A stretch of DNA of 47,286 nt from Gammaproteobacteria bacterium (GCA_015231435.1 JADGBN010000009.1:1-47286), one strand, 5' to 3'; counted from the stretch's first letter, positions 1-9,163 are shown. Notes: generated by a model from the letters alone, not told the origin. Made by a program: numbers and translations.

Positions 1-957
1 TGCCTTAAAACCAAGTTGTCGTTCTGCTTTTTCACTGGAAAAACAGTCGTTACCAAGCAGTTTATGATAGCGGTGATGGTCGAAGGGGACGGGAAGCCAT
101 TTTTTTAACAACTCACCGCACCCTGCGGCGACTGCAAAGAGAGTGACGGGGAGCCCCGGATACGGGGAGCGCCCGGCGGCATGACACATACTAAGATAGA
201 TGGTACGGCTGGAGTAGGCGATACCGTCGGTAGCGTTATAGATTTGATTAGCAGCAGCGGGGTGGCTTGCGCCAAGCAGCAGGAGATTGACTAAATCATC
301 CAGAGCGATCATCGAGCGGCGATTGCCAGTTTCTGGTAGTGGTGGCATCAGACCACGTTGAATCGCAGTGAACAGCAGACGCAGATTTCCCTTCATGCCC
401 GTGCCATAGACCAGTGCGGGACGGATAATCACCACCTCCATGTTGCTACGGCTGGCAAGGTGAAGCAGGTACTCTTCGGCTTCACGCTTGGTTTTGCCAT
501 AGAGGCCATCAGGCGGTCGCTGGCTCTTTTCGTCAAGGCAGATCCCATCGGGGGCGCTACCGCCGGCTTTGACGCTACTAACAAAAATAAAGCGTTTCAC
601 CCCTGCGGCAACTGCGGCATCGCCAAGTCGTGCGGTAGCGGTCACATTTAGTTGCTGGTAGCGGGCCGCCAAGTCAGGATGATTGCCATCCGTGTCATGG
701 GTATAGGCGGCGAGATGAAAAAGGGTTTCGACCCCCTGACAAAGTGATTCAGCGAGTTGAAGGCCATCACTATCGCCAAGTCGGGTTAGATCCCCTTGAC
801 GTGGGTCGAGCCTTGCCTCTGGATTTGGCAGAGGCAAGGGGTTGCGTGACAGGGTGCGCAACTGGGTGAGTTGTTCGCCCCAGGGTGGATGCGCCAGCAG
901 CGCGGTTTGCAGGCGTTGGCCTATAAATCCGCTGCTGCCGGTGAGCAGAACCTGCAT
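1..957 (-). CDS. NAD-dependent epimerase/dehydratase (3' end off the window)
   Basis: An open frame runs from ATG at 957 to the window edge, so at least 319 residues are present and the C-terminus is missing. It is an extended short-chain dehydrogenase/reductase: the N-terminus is MQVLLTGSSGFIG, carrying the GxxGxxG nucleotide-binding motif, and a YGKTK segment near residue 155 supplies the YxxxK catalytic pair. Near the end, SSEKAERQLGF is typical of sugar-nucleotide epimerases and dehydratases. The family acts on NDP-sugars in the cytoplasm, often for lipopolysaccharide or capsule; the exact substrate cannot be read from sequence. It lies only 8 bases after nifJ on the same strand, so it may be the last gene of that operon, although no functional link to pyruvate oxidation is obvious. 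Confidence 0.85.
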   Translation of the reverse strand, partial: MQVLLTGSSGFIGQRLQTALLAHPPWGEQLTQLRTLSRNPLPLPNPEARLDPRQGDLTRLGDSDGLQLAESLCQGVETLFHLAAYTHDTDGNHPDLAARYQQLNVTATARLGDAAVAAGVKRFIFVSSVKAGGSAPDGICLDEKSQRPPDGLYGKTKREAEEYLLHLASRSNMEVVIIRPALVYGTGMKGNLRLLFTAIQRGLMPPLPETGNRRSMIALDDLVNLLLLGASHPAAANQIYNATDGIAYSSRTIYLSMCHAAGRSPYPGLPVTLFAVAAGCGELLKKWLPVPFDHHRYHKLLGNDCFSSEKAERQLGFKA

Positions 958-965
958 GATGGATG

Positions 966-3900
966 CTAGGCGACGGGATGGAACTTCGCTGGCTGCTGTT
1001 GCGCCATATATTCGTAGTTTTCCCAACGCAGATCGACTAACTCCTGAGCAATCTCCATGAGGTGTTTTGCCTCTTCAGGGTTGGTCTTTTGCAGAATTTT
1101 GTAACGCATCTCGTTGTAGGCGTAGGTTGCGAGTTTAATGGTCGGGCGGGGTGAGTCGAGAATGAAGGGACGTTTGCCTACTTTGCGCAGCTCCGGATTG
1201 TAGCGTAGCAGCGGCCAGTAGCCACTGGCGACGGCCAGCTTCTGCTGTTCAACGCCCTTGCTCAGATCGATGCCATGGGCAATACAGTGGCTATAGGCAA
1301 GAATCAGTGAAGGTCCCTGATACTCTTCCGCTTCCCGCATGGCGAGCAGCGTCTGTTGCGGATTGGCACCCATGGCGACACGCGCAACATAGACATTACC
1401 GTAGGAGATCGCCTGTAGCGCCAGATCCTTGTTGCCGACGCGTTTACCAGCGGTGGCAAATTTGGCAGAGGCCGCGAGCGGCGTTGCTTTTGACATCTGT
1501 CCACCAGTGTTGGAGTAAACCTCGGTATCAAGAACAAGAATATTGACGTTACGACCTGAAGCGAGGACATGGTCAAGACCGCCGGAGCCAATATCATAGG
1601 CCCAACCGTCACCACCAACCAGCCAGACGCTCCGGCGCACTAGATAGTCGGCAACGGCTAACAGTTCACCGGCGCGATCATCCTGCATCTTTGCAAGGCG
1701 CGATTTCAGCTCTTCGACGCGCTCCCGCTGTTTGCGAATATCGGCGCCAATAATCTGTTTTGATTCAAGAATTTCGTTAATAAAGGTTTTGTCGCAGCGA
1801 TCGCTCATCTCACTTAGGATCTCGCGCGCCATATTGGTCTGGTGATCCGCAGCGATCCGCATCCCTAGGCCAAATTCGGCATTATCCTCAAAGAGTGAGT
1901 TCGACCAGGCGGGGCCGTGACCAAAGTCATCTTTCGTCCATGGTGTGGTGGGAAGGTTGCCGCCATAGATTGAGGAGCAGCCGGTGGCGTTGGCCACCAG
2001 CAGACGGGGTCCAAAAAGCTGACTTAAGAGTTTGACATAGGGTGTTTCACCGCAACCGCTACAGGCACCGGAAAACTCAAAGAGTGGCCGGAGAAACTGT
2101 GTTCCGCGGACTGAAGAGAAGTCGATGCGGGCGCGTGGCATATGTGGCAGCGATTCAAAGAATTCGACATGGCTGCGACCCTGTTGCAGAATCGGTGCTT
2201 TCGCCTCAAGGTTAATCGCCCGTAAATTGGGTTTGTCGGCGACGGTCACCGGACAGACCTCATGACAGAGGTTACAGCCGGTGCAATCCTCAAGATAGAC
2301 CTGCAGGGTGTAGCGGGTTTCAGGGAAACCACGGGCGCTAATGGTTGCCGAGGGAAAGTCGGCCGGGGCATTGGCGAGGCAATCTTCGTGGTAGAAGCTG
2401 GCGCGAATGACGCCGTGGGGGCAGATAAACCCACAGTTACCGCACTGAATGCAGAGCTCTGGATGCCAGACGGCGATATCGTCAGAGATGTTGCGCTTCT
2501 CCCACTGGGTCGTGCCGCTGGGATAGGTGCCGTCAATGGGGATTTTACTAACCGGGAGCAGGTCACCCTTACCCGCCATCATCATCGCGGTAACCTCCTG
2601 AACAAAGGCGGGCGCTTTGGCGCTAACCACCTGATTAAGCTGGATCTGACTGCTTACCTGCTGCGGTATGGCAACCTGATAGAGGTTCTCCAGCGTCGCA
2701 TCAACCGCTTCAAAGTTCTTTTTCACGACATCCGCACCCTTGCGGAAGTAGGTCTTCTCAATTGCCTGCTTGATTTTGGCAATCGCCTCATCCCGTGGCA
2801 GGACGCCCGAGAGGGCAAAGAAACAGGTCTGCATAATGGTATTAATGCGACGCCCCATGCCTGTTTTGGCGGCAACCGCATCGGCATCAATGACATAGAG
2901 CTTAATTTCGCGGCTAATAATGCTCTGTTGAATCGGCTGCGGCAGTTTGTCCCAGACCGTATCGGCGCTGTAGGGGGCATTGAGCAGGAAGACGGCTCCG
3001 GTGGCTGCCTGTTCAAGAATGTTGCTCTTCTCGACAAAATTAAACATATGGCAGGCGATAAACTGCGCCTGATGAATAAGGTAGGGGGCGCGAATCGGAT
3101 CTGGGCCGAAGCGCAGATGGGAGATCGTTTGCGAGCCCGATTTTTTTGAGTCGTAAACAAAATAGCCCTGCGCGTAGAGTGGCGTATTTTCACCAATAAT
3201 CTTAATACTGTTCTTATTGGCGCCCACCGTACCATCGGCACCCAGACCATAGAAGAGGGCGCGGGTGACTTCGGGGGTTTCGATATTAAAGGCGCTATCG
3301 TAGTCGAGGCTGGTCATGGTGACATCGTCAATAATGCCGATGGTAAAACTGTTTTTGGGTTGCGGCTTGTCGAGTTCGTCAAATATCCCTTTGACCATCG
3401 CGGGGGTAAACTCTTTTGAGGAGAGGCCGTAACGCCCGCCAATCACCCGAGGCAGGCTGCTAATTTGACCATTGCTAAAGGCGTTGTAGAGGCAGGTGAG
3501 TACATCCTGATAGAGCGGCTCGCCACTGGCTGCCGCCTCTTTGGTGCGATCCAGCACAGCAATCGCCCGCACGCTGGCAGGCAGTGCCTGAATAAAGTGC
3601 TCTGCCGAGAAGGGACGGAAGAGGCGCGGATAGATAACCCCGAGCTTCGCCCCCTCGCGGTTTAGCACCTCAAGTGTCGTGGCGACCGTTTCAAAACCTG
3701 AGCCCATGACGATAATCACTTTTTCGGCATCGGGGGCACCGCTATATTCAAAAAGATGGTATTCGCGGCCGGTGAGGGTGGCGAACTCATCCATGGTCGC
3801 AGCGACGATTCCCGGCGCATCGCGGTAGAAGGGGTTTGCGGTTTCGCGTCCCTGGAAATAGACATCGGGGTTTTGCGCGGTGCCGCGAATAAAGGGGTTA

Positions 3901-4538
3901 TTGGGGTTAAGCGCACGTTTACGGTGCGCGCGCACGAGATCTTCTTTAATCATTGCGCGGATCTGCTCATCGCTTAACAGGGTGAGCTTGTTGACCTCAT
4001 GGGAGGTGCGAAAACCGTCAAAAAAGTGGATAAACGGCAGCCGTGCCTTGAGGGTAGCGGCATGGCTAATGAGGGCGATATCGTGCGCTTCTTGTACCGA
4101 TGCCGAGGAGATCTCCGCAAAGCCAGTGGTGCGCGCCGCCATCACATCCTGATGGTCACCAAAAATGGAGAGTGCCTGGGTGGCGAGTGAACGCGCTGCA
4201 ACATGAAAGACTGCCGGGGTGAGTTCACCGGCAATTTTGTACATATTGGGGAGCATTAACATCAACCCCTGGGAGGCGGTAAAGGTGGTGGTGAGTGCGC
4301 CAGTTTGCAGCGAACCGTGCAGGGTACCGGCGGCCCCCCCTTCACTCTGCATCTCAAATACATCAGGCACCTGCCCCCAGATATTGCGTACCCCTTTGGA
4401 GGCCCACTGATCCGCAAGCTCTGCCATGGTGGTTGAGGGGGTGATGGGATAGATAGAGCAGACTTCGCTCACCCGGTAGGCAACGTAGGCAACCGCCTCA
4501 TTTCCATCTATAGTGGCGACACGGTTCGATTTACCCAT
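966..4538 (-). CDS. nifJ: Pyruvate:ferredoxin (flavodoxin) oxidoreductase
   Basis: This 1190-residue protein has the usual length of the single-chain enzyme that converts pyruvate plus CoA to acetyl-CoA and CO2, passing electrons to ferredoxin or flavodoxin. The N-terminal pyrimidine-binding domain begins TIDGNEAVAYVAYR with SIYPITPST. Two 4Fe-4S motifs follow, CIQCGNCGFICP near residue 696 and CTGCNLCHEVCP near 752. The C-terminal thiamine-diphosphate domain carries CSGCGE near 829, GGDGWAYDIGSGG near 979 and NTGGQMSKATP. The start is well supported by AAGGAG eight bases upstream of ATG. It overlaps the preceding GltD-like gene by 8 bases, which implies translational coupling. The enzyme is oxygen-sensitive in most bacteria, so it suggests anaerobic or microoxic metabolism. 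Confidence 0.97.
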   Translation of the reverse strand: MGKSNRVATIDGNEAVAYVAYRVSEVCSIYPITPSTTMAELADQWASKGVRNIWGQVPDVFEMQSEGGAAGTLHGSLQTGALTTTFTASQGLMLMLPNMYKIAGELTPAVFHVAARSLATQALSIFGDHQDVMAARTTGFAEISSASVQEAHDIALISHAATLKARLPFIHFFDGFRTSHEVNKLTLLSDEQIRAMIKEDLVRAHRKRALNPNNPFIRGTAQNPDVYFQGRETANPFYRDAPGIVAATMDEFATLTGREYHLFEYSGAPDAEKVIIVMGSGFETVATTLEVLNREGAKLGVIYPRLFRPFSAEHFIQALPASVRAIAVLDRTKEAAASGEPLYQDVLTCLYNAFSNGQISSLPRVIGGRYGLSSKEFTPAMVKGIFDELDKPQPKNSFTIGIIDDVTMTSLDYDSAFNIETPEVTRALFYGLGADGTVGANKNSIKIIGENTPLYAQGYFVYDSKKSGSQTISHLRFGPDPIRAPYLIHQAQFIACHMFNFVEKSNILEQAATGAVFLLNAPYSADTVWDKLPQPIQQSIISREIKLYVIDADAVAAKTGMGRRINTIMQTCFFALSGVLPRDEAIAKIKQAIEKTYFRKGADVVKKNFEAVDATLENLYQVAIPQQVSSQIQLNQVVSAKAPAFVQEVTAMMMAGKGDLLPVSKIPIDGTYPSGTTQWEKRNISDDIAVWHPELCIQCGNCGFICPHGVIRASFYHEDCLANAPADFPSATISARGFPETRYTLQVYLEDCTGCNLCHEVCPVTVADKPNLRAINLEAKAPILQQGRSHVEFFESLPHMPRARIDFSSVRGTQFLRPLFEFSGACSGCGETPYVKLLSQLFGPRLLVANATGCSSIYGGNLPTTPWTKDDFGHGPAWSNSLFEDNAEFGLGMRIAADHQTNMAREILSEMSDRCDKTFINEILESKQIIGADIRKQRERVEELKSRLAKMQDDRAGELLAVADYLVRRSVWLVGGDGWAYDIGSGGLDHVLASGRNVNILVLDTEVYSNTGGQMSKATPLAASAKFATAGKRVGNKDLALQAISYGNVYVARVAMGANPQQTLLAMREAEEYQGPSLILAYSHCIAHGIDLSKGVEQQKLAVASGYWPLLRYNPELRKVGKRPFILDSPRPTIKLATYAYNEMRYKILQKTNPEEAKHLMEIAQELVDLRWENYEYMAQQQPAKFHPVA

Positions 4539-6183
4539 GGTGAGCTTCTCCTTGTTGTACAGGTTCGGGGATCATTTCAATGGCATGGCAGGGACACTGC
4601 TGATAACAGACAGCGCAGCCGGTACAGCGATCGTAATCAAAAAGGTAGCGCTGCCCTGTACCGAGTTTGACCACCGCCTTTTCGGGACAGGCACCAAAAC
4701 AGCCGTCGCACTCGAAGCAGTTACCGCAGGAGAGGCAACGACGTGCCTCAAAGAGGGCTTCCGGCTCGCTCAGGCCATGAACGATTTCGTCAAAACTTTC
4801 AGTACGCAGTTCACTGCTTAAGTAGGGTTGCTCACTTTGTGGTGCGGCACTACGGTACCAGAGGTGGAGCATGGTGTGATCAACCAGTGGATGGCGTTTG
4901 GGATAGCTAAAGGGGGTACCACGCAGATAGCCGTCAATGTAGCGCGCAGCACGCTTGCCGTGGCCGGTGGCGATGGTGACCGAACGATCGCCGGGCACCG
5001 TGTCCCCCCCTGCAAAGATGCCATCGGCACCGGTCATCATATCTTCACCGACAATGACTGTGCCATCGCGCTTAAAGGAGATCCCAGGGATCCCCTTTAG
5101 TAAACCCGTATCGCTCTCCTGACCAACGGCAAGAATGACCGCATCACTGCTTAGGGTCTCAAAACGGCCGGTGGGTATGGGTTGCCCCTGCTCATCCAGC
5201 TCCATCACCTCAATCTGCAGATCGCCTTCGCCGACTTCGCTAATAGTATGCAGCCATTTAATCTCCACCCCCTCATCGAGGGCCTCCTGTACCTCAAAGG
5301 CGTGGGCTGGCATGCTTTGGCGGTCGCGGCGATAGATAACCACCACCTCTTCGGCACCTAAACGGCGTGCAGTGCGGGCTGCATCCATGGCGGTATTGCC
5401 GCCACCATAGACCGAAACCTTGCGCCCGAGAAGGGGTGGCGAGTCACTGTTGGCTTGGCTTAAGTAGCTGACGGCGTCGAGCATGCGGCTGGCGTCGCGG
5501 GTTGGAATATCGACTTTTTTGCTAATGTGCGCGCCGATGGCGACAAAGGCAGCGTGAAAGTTACCGGCATCCATCTCAGCCTGGAGATCCTCCACACGAC
5601 GATTAAGATGAATTTTTACGCCGATCTTCTCAATTCGCTGAATCTCTGCCTGTAACTCGGCACGCGGCATGCGGTAGGCGGGAATGCCGTAGTTAATCAT
5701 CCCGCCAGCCATGTCGCCGGCTTCATAAATTTCAACCTGGTGACCCAAGCGGGTGAGGTGGTAGGCGGCGGAAAGGCCGCTTGGGCCTGCACCCACGACA
5801 AGCACATGACGACCCTCTGCGGGGGCGGTAAAGCGGGGTTCCCAACCGTGACTGAGCGCCAGATCACCAAGAAAACGCTCGACAGCGTGAATGCTGACGC
5901 TGGTATCGGTAAAGTTACGATTACAACTATTTTCGCAGGGGTGATAGCAAACTCGGCCATGCACGGCGGGCATCGGGTTCTCTTCAATCAGTTTTTGCCA
6001 CGCATCCTCGTAGCGACCCGCCTGCGCCAAATCTAGCCATGCCTGAATATTTTCACCGGCCGGGCAGGCGTCATTACAGGGGGGAATTGAATCCTGATAA
6101 ATCGGGCGGCGACTACGCAGGGCGCCGGTGCCGACACCAGTGCGGGTGAGATCCGGTAATCGGGTCATATCCTTTTCAGTCAT
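4531..6183 (-). CDS. GltD-like NAD(P)-binding Fe/S flavoprotein paired with NifJ
   Basis: This 550-residue protein resembles glutamate synthase small subunit with extra ferredoxin modules. An N-terminal Cys-rich domain (CNDACPAGENIQ near residue 36 and CYHPCENSCNR near 79) should bind a 4Fe-4S cluster. VVGAGPSG near 131 is the FAD-binding Rossmann motif and VYGGGNTAMDAAR near 261 the NAD(P) motif. The C-terminus adds CLSCGNCFECDGCFGACP near 484 and CTGCAVCYQQCPCHAI near 524, a bacterial ferredoxin pair. The start has AAGGAGAG six bases upstream. Since it overlaps nifJ and no glutamate synthase large subunit is present, a role moving electrons between NAD(P)H and the ferredoxin used by NifJ is more likely than glutamate synthesis. 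That role is inference. Confidence 0.85.
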   Translation of the reverse strand: MTEKDMTRLPDLTRTGVGTGALRSRRPIYQDSIPPCNDACPAGENIQAWLDLAQAGRYEDAWQKLIEENPMPAVHGRVCYHPCENSCNRNFTDTSVSIHAVERFLGDLALSHGWEPRFTAPAEGRHVLVVGAGPSGLSAAYHLTRLGHQVEIYEAGDMAGGMINYGIPAYRMPRAELQAEIQRIEKIGVKIHLNRRVEDLQAEMDAGNFHAAFVAIGAHISKKVDIPTRDASRMLDAVSYLSQANSDSPPLLGRKVSVYGGGNTAMDAARTARRLGAEEVVVIYRRDRQSMPAHAFEVQEALDEGVEIKWLHTISEVGEGDLQIEVMELDEQGQPIPTGRFETLSSDAVILAVGQESDTGLLKGIPGISFKRDGTVIVGEDMMTGADGIFAGGDTVPGDRSVTIATGHGKRAARYIDGYLRGTPFSYPKRHPLVDHTMLHLWYRSAAPQSEQPYLSSELRTESFDEIVHGLSEPEALFEARRCLSCGNCFECDGCFGACPEKAVVKLGTGQRYLFDYDRCTGCAVCYQQCPCHAIEMIPEPVQQGEAHHG

Positions 6184-6299
6184 GAATTCTCTCCTTATAG
6201 AGCGGGTGGGTAGGGCAAAGGGGGTTAGGGAATGTGGCGAAATAGTTTAGTGGTTGGCAGGGATGGTTAGTCAGTGTGCCTGTAATTTTAATGAATTTG

Positions 6300-7292
6300 T
6301 CACTGTTTTTGGTCGGTGAGAGGCTGCTTGGAGAGCATCCGCTGGCAAAACGCCTCCACCAGTGGCCGTAGAGCTGGCTTGCCGAGCAGTTCAATGGCCT
6401 CTTTGGCGGCCACCCAGCGCCGTCCGCGATGCGACTCCTGCCACAACTCATCGGGCAGCTCTTCGGTCACCTCCATGGCAAAAAGTTCAACCGAACAGCA
6501 GCCATCCCACTTTTGATACTGATAGATACCAATCGGCTTAGGGTCTACGCGGCCATGTATCCCGGCCTCCTCAAAGGCCTCCTTCTCTGCTGAGCTGATG
6601 GCATTCAGATGCGGCTCTTTCACCCCCTTGGGAATGACCCAGTGGTGGTCGCGGCTGGAGCGGCAGATAAGAATTTGCAGCTTGCCATTTTGCCAGCGGT
6701 AGGGCAGCAGGGAGGACTGGCAGTAGAAGTAGGGGGGGCGTTGGCGCAGCTCACTGCTGTCAGGATCGGGGTAGGGAAACGCTTTGGGCAGGTCATCAAC
6801 GGTGACGTAGGCGTGCAGGGGGCAGCGACCTGGCGTGATATCGCTCCAAGTGGTATCGCTGGTGAGATGGATCAGTGTTCCAGGGCTGATGTGGGGCAGT
6901 GGATAACCGCTAAGACGTTTGCCCAATGCTTCAATGGCAGGGTTATGGCCGACAATCAGAATGCGATAGAGGCTAGGCGGCAGCGCCTGGACAAAATTCC
7001 ACAGGGTGGAGGTGCTGGCGTTATAGAGCTCCTGACGCAGTTCAATGGCGGTGATTGGCGTGCCAATCACTTTACAAAGACGTTCGGCGGTGTTTTTTGT
7101 GCGCAGGGCAGGTGAGGCATAGACCCGTTGTGGCAGGGCATGATGTTGTTGCAGCCAGACACCCAGGCGTTCAGCGCCGCGCTTGCCAACTGTTTCAAGG
7201 GGGCGATGAAAATCGTGATCATGACCAAGGATGAGTGGTTGTGCATCAACCGCTTTACCATGTCGCAGTAACAGAAGCTCTCTTTTTTGCAT
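6300..7292 (-). CDS. SixA-type histidine phosphatase fused to a Nudix hydrolase
   Basis: This 330-residue protein has two domains. Residues 1 to about 160 are a phosphohistidine-phosphatase domain: LLLLRHGKAV near residue 6 has the catalytic RHG, and LIVGHNPAIEAL supplies the second histidine. Residues from about 185 form a Nudix domain (WVIPKGVKEP followed by EKEAFEEAGI). Within the Nudix box G-x5-E-x7-RE-x2-EE-x-G, the first Glu is Leu and the Arg is Lys, while the metal-binding EE is kept. Mycobacterial MutT1 joins the same domains in the opposite order. The family hydrolyses nucleoside polyphosphates; the actual substrate is unknown. It lies 12 bases downstream of pssA and upstream of the GltD-like gene on the same strand. 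Confidence 0.85.
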   Translation of the reverse strand: MQKRELLLLRHGKAVDAQPLILGHDHDFHRPLETVGKRGAERLGVWLQQHHALPQRVYASPALRTKNTAERLCKVIGTPITAIELRQELYNASTSTLWNFVQALPPSLYRILIVGHNPAIEALGKRLSGYPLPHISPGTLIHLTSDTTWSDITPGRCPLHAYVTVDDLPKAFPYPDPDSSELRQRPPYFYCQSSLLPYRWQNGKLQILICRSSRDHHWVIPKGVKEPHLNAISSAEKEAFEEAGIHGRVDPKPIGIYQYQKWDGCCSVELFAMEVTEELPDELWQESHRGRRWVAAKEAIELLGKPALRPLVEAFCQRMLSKQPLTDQKQ

Positions 7293-7304
7293 AACAGACA
7301 GAGT

Positions 7305-8132
7305 TTAGGACGCGGGTGAAGTCGGGGGTGGCGATGGAGGAGCCGGGGGGTGGGAGCCGGTATGCCGTAGTTGGCGTTTGCGCCGCAGCAGTAACCAGAT
7401 GGTGACTGCAGGCCCTGAGAGGGCATAGATAATAAAGGTGGCAAAAAGTACTTGTGGTGGATGTAACGAGATAAGGACAAAGACAAGTACCATGGCCAGA
7501 AGGGCGACAAAGGGGACACGACCATGTAAATCGAGTTTTTTGAAACTATAAAAACGGACATTACTGACCATTAGGACGCCGGTAAAGAGCGTCAGCAGCA
7601 TTGCCAACCAGCGGAAATCAACGCCGAGCTTCTCGGCATCAATACTTACCCATACCATGCCGGCAATTATTGCAGCAGCGGCGGGACTGGGAAGTCCTTG
7701 AAAAAAACGCTTATCTGCTTCAGCCAGTTGGGTGTTAAAGCGCGCCAAGCGCAACGCCGCGCCTGCGGTATAGATGAAGGCGGCGATCCAGCCAAGTTTA
7801 CCCAGGTGGCTGAGTGACCAAGCGTAGATAAGAATTGCCGGGGCAAGACCAAAGGAGACCATATCCGAAAGGGAGTCATATTCGGCACCAAAGGCGCTTT
7901 GCGTATTGGTCAGCCGTGCCACACGTCCATCGACCCCATCGAGAATCATCGCCACAAAAATGGCAATCACCGCAGGCTCAAAACGCCCGTTAAAGGCCGC
8001 AATAATGGCATAGAAACCACTAAATAGCGCTGCGGTGGTAAACAGGTTGGGCAGCAGATAGATGCCCCGACGTTTATTTGCTTGGTTAACTTCCATGGCG
8101 AATATTGTAGCAGCTTGCCGGCAACTGCTCAT
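7305..8132 (-). CDS. pssA: CDP-diacylglycerol--serine O-phosphatidyltransferase
   Basis: This integral membrane enzyme joins serine to CDP-diacylglycerol to make phosphatidylserine, the precursor of phosphatidylethanolamine. The CDP-alcohol phosphotransferase signature is clear near residues 65 to 95: DGVDGRVAR followed by FGAEYDSLSD, matching DGxxARx8Gx3Dx3D. Several hydrophobic segments follow, ending in a basic, Pro-rich tail. Length from the first ATG is 275 residues. A second in-frame ATG at 8096 (giving MEVNQANKRRG) is equally plausible; neither start has a clear Shine-Dalgarno, and the twelve extra residues look unlike a conserved N-terminus. A family 1 repeat lies immediately upstream. 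It is the membrane-bound subclass II type rather than the phospholipase D-like enzyme of E. coli. Confidence 0.93.
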   Translation of the reverse strand: MSSCRQAATIFAMEVNQANKRRGIYLLPNLFTTAALFSGFYAIIAAFNGRFEPAVIAIFVAMILDGVDGRVARLTNTQSAFGAEYDSLSDMVSFGLAPAILIYAWSLSHLGKLGWIAAFIYTAGAALRLARFNTQLAEADKRFFQGLPSPAAAAIIAGMVWVSIDAEKLGVDFRWLAMLLTLFTGVLMVSNVRFYSFKKLDLHGRVPFVALLAMVLVFVLISLHPPQVLFATFIIYALSGPAVTIWLLLRRKRQLRHTGSHPPAPPSPPPTSPAS

Positions 8133-8163
8133 AGCAGCGGCAAAAAAATAGTCCTGTTTTTAT

Positions 8164-8312
8164 TATACCCAAACTACTTGGAAATGCAGGTAGGCGGCAA
8201 AGTCGCGAATCCCCATGAGCTTAGATAGACTAAGTGATTGGGGTGAGCGACTGAAGCGTGCGCAGCCTGCCTTTGGTGCAACGACCCTGCAATTTCAAGT
8301 AGAAAGGGTATA
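8164..8312 (-). repeat. Family 1 palindromic repeat, copy A (MITE-like)
   Basis: The 149-bp element begins TATACCCAAACTACTTGG and ends as the imperfect inverse, with GGGTATA as the last bases. The same sequence occurs at 17790-17917 in inverted orientation and, as a partial copy, at 47240-47286. Inner arms (AATCCCCATGAGC and GATTGGGGTGAGCGAC) also pair, so a transcript or single strand could form one long hairpin. No coding capacity is seen. Copy A carries 21 bp absent from copy B. The strand given is that in which it reads opposite to copy B. Confidence 0.9.
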
Positions 8313-8341
8313 GATGCGGCAGCGGCTGTTGTGGCGCAATA

Positions 8342-9163
8342 TTAGAGATCGAGACCTCCAAAGCGGCGGGTAATTTTCTTACGCAGCTGATGACGCCCAT
8401 GAATCGAGCCAATAAGCAGCAGCAGAATGACGATGGCCATGACAATACCGGTCTGTTCCGTGAGCGTAAAGCGATCGCTCCAGTGGTTATCACAGATCGG
8501 CTCCGGGGTACGACTCACCGGTGGCGGTGATTGCAGCGACTCGATCTGTTGCTGATACTCGTAAATCTGCTTTTCTAGTTCAAGGTTGGTCTGCTCCAGC
8601 ACGGCAAGCATCTCACTGTTTTGCGTCTGCTCGTTATCGGTGTCGTCGAGCTTCAGATCACAGGCGACTTCGCCCCCCTCCATGGTTGCGGCAATGCGGC
8701 GTTCACAACGGCTTTCAGCGCTCTGCTCGGCAAATTTAATCTCCTCCAGCTGGCGCTGCATATCGGCAAGCTGAAAACGGGCAGTCGGCTCGCTCTGTAA
8801 CTTCTCTTTGGCTACCCACCCTTTTTTTCCTGAAGCGTGTTCAACTTGATAGTAGCCCTTCTTTTCAGCAAGCAGGATAAGGCGGTCGCCGGTGGTCATT
8901 ACCTGAACTGTTTTTGCCTTCTTCTCGGGCGCTGAACGAAGTTCAACCGCAACAATCTCCGGCACGTAAAGATAGCGGGTTGTGTCAGGCGCACTCTCCG
9001 TTGCAGGGGGTTTCTCCTTATTATCACTACCTGTTGCGGCGGCGGATAGCGTGGTGGCGATAAAGGTGAGCAGGAACAACAGCACTATTTTATGAAAAAC
9101 AAATTTATGAAAAACAGAGTTTTGGCTCAGGCGGGTGATTGACAAGGTTGTTGTTGCGATCAT
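8342..9163 (-). CDS. SH3-domain membrane protein (TIGR04211/YgiM type)
   Basis: This 273-residue protein has an N-terminal export signal (hydrophobic stretch around residues 28 to 45, ending near ATTLSAAAT). A bacterial SH3 domain follows at about 65 to 120, containing VELRSAPEKKAKTVQVM and YYQVEHASGKKGWVAKE. A probable coiled coil lies around 130 to 215, rich in Gln and Glu. One membrane helix sits near the C-terminus (IVMAIVILLLLIGSIHG), followed by a short basic tail. This is the arrangement of E. coli YgiM-type proteins, whose role is not settled. ATG at 9163 overlaps the stop of the upstream AEC carrier in an ATGA arrangement, so the two are probably translated together. Confidence 0.8.
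   Translation of the reverse strand: MIATTTLSITRLSQNSVFHKFVFHKIVLLFLLTFIATTLSAAATGSDNKEKPPATESAPDTTRYLYVPEIVAVELRSAPEKKAKTVQVMTTGDRLILLAEKKGYYQVEHASGKKGWVAKEKLQSEPTARFQLADMQRQLEEIKFAEQSAESRCERRIAATMEGGEVACDLKLDDTDNEQTQNSEMLAVLEQTNLELEKQIYEYQQQIESLQSPPPVSRTPEPICDNHWSDRFTLTEQTGIVMAIVILLLLIGSIHGRHQLRKKITRRFGGLDL

Noticed and set aside
2262-3149. A 295-residue open frame on the plus strand
   Set aside because: It lies wholly antisense to nifJ, whose motifs are clear through this region. The translated sequence shows no known domain, and it has no ribosome binding site of note.
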